This document shows, piece after piece, positions 37,454 to 47,978 of a stretch of 64,000 nt of DNA (its first letter is position 1; every line of letters begins with the position of its first letter). Origin of the DNA: Tetraselmis striata (taxonomy: Eukaryota > Chlorophyta > Chlorodendrophyceae > Chlorodendrales > Chlorodendraceae); NCBI GenBank assembly GCA_006384855.1, contig VCJN01002218.1, forward strand, positions 1 to 64,000, given 5' to 3'. The notes under the pieces are model-generated. The model had not been told where the DNA came from and did no database searches. It saw nothing but the letters and a program-made list of their open reading frames with translations. A program made the position numbers and the translations under genes.

Positions 37454-37481
37454 GGGGGGGGGGGGGGGGGGGGGGGGGGGG
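37454..37481. repeat. G28 homopolymer 42 bp upstream of the Rieske gene start codon
   Basis: Twenty-eight G on the plus strand, a C-run on the sense strand, from 42 to 69 nt upstream of the ATG at 37412. A similar run sits 62-88 nt upstream of the nitrite reductase ATG. It would be in the 5' leader or core promoter. Confidence 0.85.
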
Positions 37482-38055
37482 CTTGAGTCGTTGGAGTCGA
37501 CGAGAGGTTTCGAAGCCACCTGCCGGGTGGCGGGACCATGGGCGTGCCTCGGGGAGAAACTCAATGGCGCGCCTTCCCTGCTGGACGAAGACGACGGAGG
37601 TGTGCGACCAGCCCCCCTCACGCTGAATTTTTAACACCCCTACGCTAGTCCCTACCCGTAATAAAAAAAATGCTGACGAGGCATGGTTACTGGTACCGGA
37701 GCTTTTTGTCGCTTTGCCAGAAGAAACGCCATATAGTCGCTATATAGTATAAATACAGGTAGCTACCCGTTCAATTCTTTTTTGTCGTGCAGGACGCTGC
37801 GCTGGGGCACCAAAACCTTGCTTAACCCATGTAAACTAACCAACACCCAATGTATCGAGTGTTCAGCGAAGCAAGGTCGTAAACTAAAGTTCGCCCCGGG
37901 GCATCGGCCGGAGCCGCCCCAGCACTTGACCTCTTGCGCCAACTGCAATCGTAGGTTTAGCATAGCCCGTAGACCATTGCCTCATTGATTCGAACCCCGA
38001 AGGGCTAATGCACCAACCGGGTAAACCCAGGACTCGCCGGGACGATATTGCCTAA

Positions 38056-38125
38056 ATACTTCGACCAGGAATCGATACCGGGACCTCTTGCGTACGAGAC
38101 GACCGCTCAACCGAGTGGACAAGGG
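38056..38125 (-). other. tRNA-like (A-box/B-box) sequence, possibly a SINE
   Basis: On the minus strand the order CGGTTGAGCGGTC, then GCAAGAGGTCCCGGTATCGA, then TTCCTGG resembles the A-box, anticodon-arm side and B-box of a tRNA. Acceptor and anticodon stems do not pair, so it is not an intact tRNA. A second B-box-like GGGTTCGAATC word is about 60-80 bp away on the same strand (about 37985-37998). A tRNA-derived SINE or a decayed tRNA would explain both. Confidence 0.3.
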
Positions 38126-38437
38126 ATGCACCTTTACCTAAGCAAGGTCGTGTCCCGGCCGCTGGCGGGCACCGCTGCATCGCCAAAGCTCCACGGCTTG
38201 GTGGGCGTGCTGAAGCAGCGTCAGAAGAGGACGGGCGGCATCATCAAGCACATCACCAACGCGGTCAAGAATCTGGCCGCCACGCAAGCCTTCCCCGGCG
38301 ACAACGTCGACGAGGGCAGTAGCCCTAAGCCTCCGGCCAAGAAGGCCAAGCAGCCCGCCAATAAGCCGGCATCTGGAGTGCCGGCCCGGGGCCGGAGTGG
38401 TGATGGGGCCATGGCGGGCGGTGGGGCGTTCGGGTAG
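38126..38437 (+). CDS. Possible small hypothetical protein
   Basis: A 103-codon open frame from ATG 38126 to a TAG at 38435-38437. The N-terminal half looks helical (HGLVGVLKQRQKRTGGII), and the C-terminal third is Lys/Pro/Gly-rich (PKPPAKKAKQPANKP). The codon GC content is like that of real exons here. No family is recognised; it lies in a repeat-rich island, so it could belong to a transposable element. It could equally be chance. Confidence 0.25.
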   Translation: MHLYLSKVVSRPLAGTAASPKLHGLVGVLKQRQKRTGGIIKHITNAVKNLAATQAFPGDNVDEGSSPKPPAKKAKQPANKPASGVPARGRSGDGAMAGGGAFG

Positions 38438-39115
38438 TCGCGGGCCAGCCGCCAGGCCGCCGTAGCGCCTCTGCCGCCACCCGCAAGCGTGGCGATCCCG
38501 GCCGAAAACGGATGTAAATAATTTATTCCGCCCGCCCATTGCCGCGAACCTCGCCGCTTACTGCCGCGCATCCGCTCACCGGCACGGCCGCGCGCGCCAT
38601 AGCGGACGATTAGGCCAGAGCGCAACAAGATTGTCGGGCTTCCAGAGGCAGATCCCAAATAGGCCGCCGCGGATATTGCGTCGCGATGACGAGTGATATG
38701 CGCATGATACCGTTTATTACGAGAGTGTCACGGAATGACTACAGACGAGTGTCATTGTACTGGTAAGATTACATGATAAATACAGGGTATTACAGGCTGA
38801 TTGAATACGAAGTGGTCCGGGAGCCTAGTGCCCCCGGCAGGAAGGCCTCGCTCCGCTCGGCGTGGCTGTCGGCGCCGCGGCGCCGGAGGCCAAAATTACA
38901 TTATCTTCAGGCAAGTTGTAATCAACCTGCGCCACCTCAACCTTTGTTGCGCGGTCTGCAGCATGCAGTTCGAGACGCTCGGGTGCTTGAGATAACTCGC
39001 GTCTCGGGGCGACTAGGCGTTCTTTTTCAACCTCCATGGCGGCTACGACGCCATGGGGCTGAGGGAGGCGGACGTCCGGGACTACTTTACGATCAACTTT
39101 CGTGGTATCCTATGC

Positions 39116-39440
39116 TACGCCAAGCGCGACCATGGGCTTGCGACGCAAGATAGCCGCAACATGACCCCGCATGTTGTCAGATTACGGCATAGAAATACCC
39201 TATATAACCCTAGATGCACACCGGGTACATGCGATGTATGTACCGCATTTACATTTGGCAATATGTAGCATTTCACCACTGCCAGATGTAAATGTGTATA
39301 TGTCCACCATACGCCATCGCATTCGTTGTGCGACTACTAGGGCCGGCTAACTCGAGGAAGATGAGAGTATATGCCGTCCACAAAGGAGCATCCGGTTTGG
39401 TGACATGTGGCGTGCAGCTTGCTTGCGCACGGATTTAACC
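39116..39440 (+). repeat. Diverged direct repeat, left copy
   Basis: About 325 bp similar along its length to 47036-47346 in the same orientation, with many substitutions and small indels. Shared blocks include TACGCCAAGCGCG at the start, CATGCGATGTA, TAGCATTTCACCA and GACATGTGGCGT near the end. The two copies bracket the retroelement island. Confidence 0.8.
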
Positions 39441-40047
39441 TCAGTGCTTGATATATAAACGGTTTAACACACGGCGGGTTGCCCGCCCGATCACCGTAGT
39501 TAGGCGCTTTACTTCATTATGGCCTTGTCCTCACGGCGTCCCCGCCTGCCGAGGCGCCCACAACATGGCGGGTGACCCAGCGGGGCCTCCGAGCCCCGCC
39601 GGGCTACCCGCCCTAGCTAGGCCTCAGATAGCCCTTGAATGCATACCTGATGGATGGGGGGTGGGTGGGTGATGGGTGGTGGATGTGTGGCATTGTGGCG
39701 GTGCGGCGCGGTCATCCGCATGTAAACGACCATTGCCGCCCGCAGCAAAACTCCACCCCACCCCGTTAACGAGCCGACTCCCACCCGTGTCCCACACCAG
39801 TGCCTACCCATGGAAGGGGTGAACTCTGACAGTGGCGACGGCAGCGGCATGGCGGGATGGTCTCGGCAGGTTTTCGGTGGCGGCGAGTCGGAGACGGGGC
39901 AAGAGGGGTCCGCAATGGCAACGGCCGTCAGGCAGTCACCGAATAATGGCGACACGCCTCCAAGCGGCCAGCGGAAACGCGGCCGCGGAGCCACACAGCT
40001 AGCTGCCGACAGAGCGTGCAACACCATCCGCATTTTCCAAATCCCAG

Positions 40048-40467
40048 GACGATTGGGTGAGGCAGTTTGCGAAAGACAAACAACTGCACCAACAAGTTGT
40101 GGACCATGCGGTGGAGCTCCTTAAAAAGAAGGAGGGCGGCGGGGCTAATTCTCAAGCCAATTGCCCCGAAGAGCCCTCCAACGAGGAGCACTCCGTTGGC
40201 GCACCTCATTGGTACTACATGGGCCATAGCGCTCGTAGCATATACCTGACACGGTCGCACACGCAAGGCAACATGGCGCGTGCGCCAATGGCTGGCATGG
40301 TCAAACGGGCGGTACTCGCGGCTGGCAGGGCGAGAGCTGGTCGTCTGGTCCAATCTGTCCACCGGCCGCCCGGCTGCCGCCCATCTGCCCGTTTTCGACT
40401 GCGAGGAATCCATTTCCGGGCTCCCCACTTTCCCAGGGACCAGGGCCAGCCGGCTCCGTCCCAGTAG
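40048..40467 (+). CDS. Possible exon of a hypothetical protein
   Basis: A plausible acceptor (AAATCCCAG) at 40047 opens a frame starting DDWVRQFAKDKQLHQQVVDH and running through a helical, Lys-rich stretch (ELLKKKEGG) to a TAG at 40465-40467. An open frame at 39810-40046 (+) just upstream is Gly/Ser-rich and could be an earlier exon or noise. No family is recognised and the location is transposon-rich. Confidence 0.2.
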   Translation, partial: DDWVRQFAKDKQLHQQVVDHAVELLKKKEGGGANSQANCPEEPSNEEHSVGAPHWYYMGHSARSIYLTRSHTQGNMARAPMAGMVKRAVLAAGRARAGRLVQSVHRPPGCRPSARFRLRGIHFRAPHFPRDQGQPAPSQ

Positions 40468-41659
40468 GGTCCACGAAGCCCCGGGACGGGTCAGGTCCCA
40501 GTGAGTCGGAGGTCAGCGGACGGGCAGATTATGTTCGTTTCTGGGGAAATTTCGAATACTGCCAGGCATACAACGTAAATAGTTCGGGTAGTATGCCTGA
40601 TGTGAGAACACCCCGAAGACCCTGGCTTTGGGGGTCCCTTTTACACGCGGCACTGTGGTTTAAAAAGACCTCACCGTTCAGTAAATTTGATGCCTGTAAT
40701 ATTACCATACCGTCGCTCGTCCGCGTACGGGTGTCTGTCTGCTATATATACACTTCGCTTCAAAATAAATGGCAAACCCTACTTTGGGGCGGGGCTGTGC
40801 TCACGCGCAATCGAAGCGCCGGGCGCCAATCCTAATACAGGGGGGTGTTGGTAGGAGTGCTGGCTACAACCCCCATATTTAAGATTGAATTGATTTGACC
40901 GTGTACATTGAGGTGTATGTAGATGTAAAAACGAGGCACGAATTTCGCACATCTCGATTTTACATTAGCACAAATATTCAGGAAAATATCCCTACGCGCA
41001 GCACATGAGGAGTCTTTGGCATGGCTCTATAGCAATAGAGCTATAGACTGCCCATAGATGTGCTCGCATGGTACCGCGAGTGATCCCGCATCGCGCCTTC
41101 CAACCGCTCATAATGCCCACGTACATCAGCGTTACACTTGTGCTACACCAATCACGAGGCACGTACTCGTGTAGGCGGCGAATTGTAAGTTTTGTAATGA
41201 GCATGCGCATTTTTTGGCAGCCGCTTCATATGGTAGCGCGCTACTAGCTATACAAGTTTGGGGCAGCACGTATCCAACTCTTACGAGCGTCTAAAAAACC
41301 CGGTAAGTCCAAATTCGGTATAGATCGGTTATCTTTCCCTCAGAATTCTACGAGTCGAGCAGTACTTTTCGCACCCCGAACAAATTATAAACACCGGTAG
41401 GTCACCCCGCGTCCCCAGCTCGGAAGGTTTTCGTTATGCGTTGATACTCGAAAAATGCTCGCCAAGTACCCCTGGAGGACAGTTCGTTTACCATTAATTT
41501 TGAAGCGTAGTGTAAACCAGACTGATTTACATCTCGACCGTGCGCGCGCGGGCGCCTGCTGCCTGGCCTGACCATACGGAAACGCGTACCGTATAAGAAT
41601 GGGTGTGAATTACAAAAAGGACAGTTCCCCAGAATTAGTAAATCGACACAGCAAGCCGC

Positions 41660-44600
41660 CTAAAAGCGGCCCGCATCCCGCATAAGGCGGGATGGATGAG
41701 TGATGCGCGCACGGTTCAGAGTCCGGGCCACGCGAGCCCGCGTGTGTGTGGGTGATCCTCGGACGTGCTGTGCAGCTTCAGCAGCGGGATGGCAGACGAA
41801 TCTGCGCCGTCTGATTAGGCAGCGAGCGCGCTCTCGAGCGGCCACCAAGCTCAGGACCCCGAGGAAATCTCTTGCGAGCAAGGCCTCCTGGTGAGCCCGG
41901 GTGATGCACCGAGTGCCCCGCGATGAGAGGGCACCCCGATCCGCAGCCAAGCATGCGATACCACGCACTGTGCGGTGCACCCCCTTACTCACCTCACCCA
42001 CTGTGCCGAAGACCATGCCCGTGTACTCCGACAAATCCAGGATGTCTCGAAGAGGACCCTTATGTCCGGGCTCTGTGTTGTGCCACGCCGCATCCCGCGC
42101 AGCCAACCCCCGTTGTATGTCGCCCAACAGGGAGCGCTCAAACCGATCTACAGCCGTGGCCCGGGGCACTGAAGTGTACTTGACCACGTACCGCATAGTC
42201 TTGAACTCCAACAACGTGGACTTCAAGCTCCGGGGATCATAGCTCCCGGTCACGACGTTGAACGCCGGAAGGGAGAGCTCTGCGTCCGGCACTAGGTCCT
42301 TGAGCTCATCCTTGGGTACGGTGTTGCCGAGAGGCACTGCCTGCTGGAACAAGTCATCCACCTCCCGCCGTACTGCGATACCTAGGTCGTGAACACAGTG
42401 ATCGCGGAAGGCATCTGCGATAGCGTCGTGCGGTACACGCCAGTGAGCGTCTCCAGGCGCCGGGAGGTTCATGAGCGCGTCGCCGTATAGATCAACAATG
42501 ACGGGGTTATGCTCCGTCGAGGGCAGAATGATCTGGCACCCAACCACCGGGGCCAAGCACGGGCTAGGCAGAAAGAAGTACCCGGCAGCGACCTCCCGCA
42601 GCCCATGCGGAGTCATGGCTATCCGCGCGGTGGGGATGGCCACTGTCCACATGCCCGACGCCGCGTCGAGCTTGCGATGATGAAGATCCGTTCCCTACAT
42701 GTGGCGAGGAGAGCGCACACCTCATTTCGAAGCCGAGAGTTGTTGGCCTGGTCTAGAAATGCCGTCAGCTCCTTTTGCGAGCCCGACGCAGCCTCCACTT
42801 CCCGCTCCATATGGCGTGCATCTGCGTCGCCGAGATGGCCAGCAGTAGCCGCTTGGAGGCGGCCCCGCGCCTCGCGCATCTCCGCGGCGTAGCTGTCCGA
42901 CCCATGAGCATCGTTGAGGAAGTGGTCATACTGGCGGGCGGAAGAATTTGCGTTGAAGCTGCCTCGGCCAAGTACGGTCCCGAGCTGTGGGTCGAAGAAA
43001 CCAGGTAGGGGTGGGGGTGTTGGTGCCGGAGTTCCTAGTCAGGAACCTTGGGAGGATGGCATTCATGCAGCCGACGAAGGCGGCATCACGAACAGTAGCC
43101 ATGCGGCGGATGCCAGCTCCCTTCAATCGAGTGGGGAGGTGAAGCCTGCTGCGCGCCCTGGCCACTGCATCCTCGCTCAAGGTAGCCACCTCCGCTGCCA
43201 TGGGGTCGGGGTCGTGCAAAAGCTCCGCCAAGAAATCGGTGACCACCGGATTGGTGTCGGTGCCGTACGTGGAGGGATCAAAAGAGACCCCTAGCACCCG
43301 TTCGACCGCCGCGAGGATGGTGGCATTCACCGACTCCGCAAAGGCCTCCACCTCGGACGGAAGACAATTGCGGAGCCAATACCCCGCCTTGTGTTGCATG
43401 CAATGCTTGAGCAGGGCCCATGCGTGGTGATGCAAGGCGTGGGTGTACCGACGGCTGGGCTTGGCATATAGAAGCTTGCTCAGGCTAGCGTCCACCTCCT
43501 CTCGTAGCTCCTCCGCCTTGCCGCGCATGTACGCCTGCACATACTCTTGCGATCCGTGCGGCACGTTCAGGACCGCGATGCCGTGATGGCCATCTAGCTC
43601 GGGCCACTCGATGTCGGCCGGAGCCTCACGCCGCGCGGCCTCCATGTCAGCGCTGTACGCCGGCATCTTGTCGAAGCGCACCTCAAGCCCCACGGACGCC
43701 TTGATGGACGTGCGGAAGGCGTGAAGAGCCGGCCAAACGTGCTCCGGAAGGCCCACCAGAAATCCATCGTCGGCGTTGAAGCGCGCCGCCCCGTCATTGA
43801 CCTCCAACGTGGTATCACACTGCTGCACCTCGGGGTGAATCGCGACGCAAAAGGAAGTCGTGGCCAAAGGTGCGCCCCTGTTGCACGCCGTCCTCCGACC
43901 GCAGAGGGGCGGACCGGTCGTCCACGACCAGATACGAATCCGTGGAGAGGGAGGCTAGGAGCGCAGGGATGACAGGGTGTAGTGGAGAGCAATCGATGTG
44001 GCGCTGGATGATGGTGCGGCGCCATGCCTCGTTGTAAGCGTTGCGAAGGTCTGTGTGGACGATGACGGCACGTGGGCCAAGCTTCTCGGCGATGAGCCGG
44101 ACGCCGTGGATGAGCACAGAGTCGCCCGCGGGAATGCCAACGCCGAGCTGAGATGGAGCGAGCACCGACACGTATGCCTCCTTCATGTTGTCCACCACTG
44201 CCCGCTCCGCTGCGCGCCGCTCCGCCTCCCCGACTGCCACAGGCCGCACGTCCGGGGCCCTCCCCTCGCCTAGCTTCTTGACAGGTGCCACGAGCCTAGG
44301 AGAGGCGAAGAGCCGGTTGAACCACCCGGGCAGGCGACCTTGGAGGTACATTGAGGCAACCTCCGACATGGCGCGGACTATCGCGGGCCCGGACGCCGGG
44401 GCGTATTCGCCCACCAAGCAGCGGAGATACTCGTTGCGCATGCCTGTTGGCCCCGCCGCCACGTGCTGCTTGAGTTGCTAGTACGGCACGCGCATGTCCA
44501 CCGTCAGGGCGGCCTCGTCCACCAGAATGTCATACGCGGCGTCTGGGATCGGGTGGCTACGGGACGGGTGCTTGTCGCGCAGCTGGGCGAGGATAGCAGG

Positions 44601-45764
44601 ATCGGACAAGTCGCCCATACCCTTAGAAGATAGTCGGCCCGCCGCTCGGGAGAGCTCTCCGTCCTCCACCAACGCCACAACGGTGTCCGCGGTGCCCACG
44701 AGCAGCGCCGCAAAGATATCGGCGTCCGTCCGACGCTGGCGGGCATGTCCGGCGTAGAACGCCTCAGTGCGCGCGTCGTCCCATGAGCGCACGAGTTCGG
44801 TCATGCGCCTCTCCGCGAAAGCGCGGAAGCGCCACGCCAAAGCTTGTAGCCGCCGCCGTCCGCCTCGGCTCGGGGCCCTAAGCAACAATTGCGGCAGCAG
44901 GTACTTCCACTTAAGCGCCCTATCCAACACCACGGGGTCATCGGCCTCCATCGCCGCCACCACCCGCTCATTCACGCAGCGTTATGCCTCCGCCCACGCT
45001 TCTTGAAAGTCAATAGGCACCGCCGTCTCCATGACATCTCCGCCGGCATGTGCACCATGTCCACGTCGGAGAGGTGGTCCACCGCACCCCACCCCACCCC
45101 GTCGCCGGCTGGAGATGGGCGAGTAGGGGGGGGGGGGCGGATACCGAGCCCGTGAGGCCTGGCTACCGGGGTGGCCGGCCGGTGCACCCACCTCTGGCGG
45201 CGTGGGGGCAACAACCGGGGGCGCTGCGACGCCCCGGAACGCGGCGACGGACGGCAGTGCGGGCGACGGCAGCACTGACGATTGTCCAGCTCCACCGGCG
45301 CGGCGCGCCCCCGGACGGCGGTGCCGCTCGGCCAGCACGGTGCGCGCCTTGGCTAGCCACGCGGCGGCGACCTCGGTGAAAGCCAACACGTCGGCCGGGT
45401 GGTGCCTGACGCGGGCGGGCTGGAGCAAACTGGCTGCGGCGTCAATCCTCGGCGCCCACGCGGCGCCCGCGGCGACGCCAGCGACTGAAAGCGCGTCGGC
45501 GACTGTCCAAGCCGCTGCCGGCGCTACGCCCCGCCGCGCCGGCCCGCTGTCGTGTAGCCTGGAATGCAGGCGGGCGAGAGCATCGAGGCCGGTGAGCGCT
45601 AGGCCGCGGCCGCGGTTAAGTATGGGATTTAATGTAGCTGTACTATAGGCGTGAAAAGTAATAAACGGCGGGGTTTTACGCAGCTCGACTTCAGATCGGT
45701 GCCTCACGCGGTACACCGAGCCGTTCGGTACCGGAATATTTTTAAAAACAAAACAAAGCATCAT
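41660..45764 (-). mobile_element. Decayed non-LTR-like reverse transcriptase element
   Basis: Reading right to left: an Ala/Arg-rich N-terminal part (45764-44982), a helical part with LLPQLLLRAPSRGG (44975-44478), and RT palm motifs: DVRPVAVGEAERR, HTDLRNAYNEAWR, GVQQG, then FNADDGFLVG (the YADD-type active site, in the part starting at 43867). A 3' part (42652-41660) has PDAEL and LLEFKTMRY, a spacing that suits a PD-(D/E)XK nuclease as in RT elements with restriction-like endonucleases. It is broken by in-frame stops TAA 44982-44984 and TAG 44478-44480 and by a frame change at a four-base C-run at 43875-43878; the frame ending at 42926 and the last part are also disjoined. RT identity is sure; the clade and the nuclease call are inference. 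Confidence 0.85.
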
Positions 45765-45934
45765 TGATTCTTTCGCGCTGCGGCACGAGCGCTTTTAAAA
45801 GCGGCGCTCTCCGTATGCGCGCACGCCCGTGCGCAGATTCGAATCTCTCAGTGGACAGATTTGCTCGTAGAGAGGCGGGCCTGCCGCGGCGCGAACCACG
45901 GTGCGCAAACTCAGCGCGGACTTAGCGGGGACGT

Positions 45935-46799
45935 GTGGTATTAGGGGTCACGTGTGGTATGGACACCTTATGGCTTCGCTCTACGGATGGCTCGAACCGG
46001 AATGCCACGTCGGATTTCGTCGTGGATCATCTGCCCATCTGCCCCGTTGCGAACTACAAGCACCGCATGCATACCGCTTTGAAAAATCTGTGGGCTTCCG
46101 TGGCGATCGAAGCTGGGGCGGTGCTCGACCGCGGGACCGCTCGGGAGTCGGCGACTTGACCCTTGAGACGAGTGGGCTGCGCCCAGCGGACCGCTCGCGG
46201 CCGTCAGATTTGACGATGGCGGCGTGAGGGGGCCGGCGTGCGATTACATGATCGATTTCGTGTGCGTGTCCTCCACGACCCCCACTTGGGGAAACGACCC
46301 CCGTTGATGCGCCCCGAGGGATCGCGGCGACCGAGGCGGGGCGCAACAAGCTAGCGGCGGACCGGGCGTCTTCCGCCTCGGTGCAGAGTGTTCACCGGTA
46401 CTACCCTTTTGTGGTTGAGGACCGCGGTCGCCTCGGAAAATCCGCTTTGACGGTGGTCTACATCTTCGCGGTGTAGCTTGCAAGTGCACAACTTCCATGG
46501 CGGTCCTTCCGCCCCGACTTCATGCTTCCTAAGTGGCCAGTCCGTCAAGGCTCTTCGGAACTTTGTCGCCAGCCAACCCGCTGAGTTCCGCCATCACCTG
46601 TCGCGCACGCGGCGGGGGTTGTTGCAGAGAGTGCATGCTTGCGTGCATGGTACCTTGGGCGGCATTCTCTCTGCTGGAGTGCATACGGCCAAGTATGATG
46701 CGTTTGCCTGTGGTCATTCCGCACCCTCTTCTGGTGCTGTTTCCACCTCGCAATTGCTGTAGGACGTTTCCTATATTTCCTTTTTGGGTGATTTCCTGA
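45935..46799 (+). pseudogene. C-terminal remnant of a second retroelement ORF
   Basis: On the plus strand, head-to-head with the minus-strand element, pieces in shifting frames read DFVVDHLPICPVANYKHRMH, then GLRPADRSRPSDL, then CDYMIDFVCVSS, then AATEAGRNKLAADRASS, and end in FPFWVIS at a stop at 46797-46799. The RPSD...D-x-VCVSS arrangement resembles the C-terminal nuclease-like part that follows RT domains in this element family. No RT domain is present, so it is a 5'-truncated copy, typical of non-LTR insertion. The end coincides with a repeat shared by three other loci. Confidence 0.55.
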
Positions 46800-46824
46800 T
46801 CGCCTTTTGCAGCTAGCTCATGTA
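46766..46824 (+). repeat. Retroelement 3'-end repeat, copy 1
   Basis: A roughly 60-bp sequence with the core GGTGATTTCCTGAT and CGCCTT next to CAGCTAGC. Copies are at 59105-59167 (-), 59554-59612 (+) and 63533-63590 (-). Here it covers the stop codon of the element remnant, which suggests it is the conserved 3' end of a non-LTR family. Confidence 0.75.
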
Positions 46825-47035
46825 ACTAATACTTAGCGGGGACTACTTAGCGGGCGCGAATGCGACTGAGTACCGCACACAGTTTACATACAGTCGCACT
46901 GTGACGTTATGTACTGCGCGCTTGTATTGCGATTTTTGCGCATTTTATTATTGCATCATATCGGCGATCTCCGTTTTTCCGGCGCGCACTAGCATGCGGG
47001 CATGAAGCGCATGGGCTCAAGACCTTCGAAGCGCA

Positions 47036-47346
47036 TACGCCAAGCGCGGCAATGGGCTACTCGCGACGCAAGCAAGATAGCCACAATATCACTCCGCATT
47101 AAGGCATAGATTAGGGCATAGTAATACCCTAGATAACCCTAGATGTGCACCGCGTACATGCGATGTAACGCAGTTACATCTTGCAAGATATAGCATTTCA
47201 CCAATCAATGCTAGACGTAAATGGGCATATGTCAATCATACGCATTCGTGCTGCGACTTGGGCCAGCTAGAGGGAAGATGAGGTTATATGCCCACAGGGC
47301 AGCAATCGGTTTGGCGACATGTGGCGTCAGCCTGCGCACGGATTAA
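47036..47346 (+). repeat. Diverged direct repeat, right copy
   Basis: Similar to 39116-39440, same orientation, about 7.9 kb apart. This copy is slightly shorter because of small deletions. The spacing and the RT gene between them invite an LTR reading, but divergence is high and the RT is not of the LTR type. Confidence 0.8.
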
Positions 47347-47398
47347 GACCCACGCTTTTCGTAACTGGATCGCTGCCTAAACGGCCGTCGTAGATACG

Positions 47399-47434
47399 CT
47401 GCAAGGGTTTCACTGTTGCCAGTCCAGTCCCGGG
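47399..47434 (-). repeat. Dispersed 32-bp repeat, copy 2
   Basis: The complement of this stretch matches 36822-36853 and 59338-59370 (core ACTGGCAACAGTGAAACCC). It lies about 50 bp beyond the right copy of the diverged direct repeat. Confidence 0.65.
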
Positions 47435-47978
47435 GGGGAACCGAAAAAAAGACCCACGCATTCATTACTTTCGACGCCTGTAGTAGTAGGATTTTTCCCA
47501 GTAGATGGACATTTTATACAGGCGGCTGCTTGACTGCGTGTTGATCTCCTTGCGCTGATTTCAGCAGGGGGGGTTTTTTACTGTACTTTTGTAATTCACG
47601 CCATTAATTAATGATCACTTGTACTCGTACCACTCGACCGGCAGAATTACAGCGGCACCGCGCACTTCACATATTCTCTTGCTCTCGCTTCGCTACTACT
47701 GACCCAGGCAGGCACCTGGCAAGACTCTAGCGATTGCTTCGAGGCTGGTTAAGCCCAGAGTCCGACGATAGAGCTCCTTCCGCCGTTGGTCCACGCGGAG
47801 TCAGGCGTGGTTGAAGCGCGTGGTCGCCGTGGCGCCGGGGGGTGTGCCGCTGGCGCGGCGTCACTTTTCCGCCGGGCAGCACAGCAGGGCCGGCATCCGC
47901 GGCGGCAGGATGACTAAAAACAGTAAACAACCGAAAATACGCCCTTGTCCGAACGCCTCGCCCCGTTATTGGCGCACC

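Larger units (their letters stand above)
46825..47978. other. Intergenic before the kinase gene
   Basis: It contains the right copy of the diverged direct repeat (47036-47346) and one copy of the 32-bp dispersed repeat (47399-47434). The remaining 500 bp before the kinase ATG at 47979 should hold its promoter and leader. The kinase frame is open upstream to 47811, but the signal peptide starts at 47979. Confidence 0.5.

Noticed and set aside
37960-38125. Intact tRNA gene on the minus strand
   Set aside because: B-box-like words are present but acceptor, T and anticodon stems do not pair.
39116-47346. Reading the direct repeats as LTRs of one retrotransposon
   Set aside because: The copies are strongly diverged, the RT motifs are not LTR-type, and two oppositely oriented element remnants lie between them.
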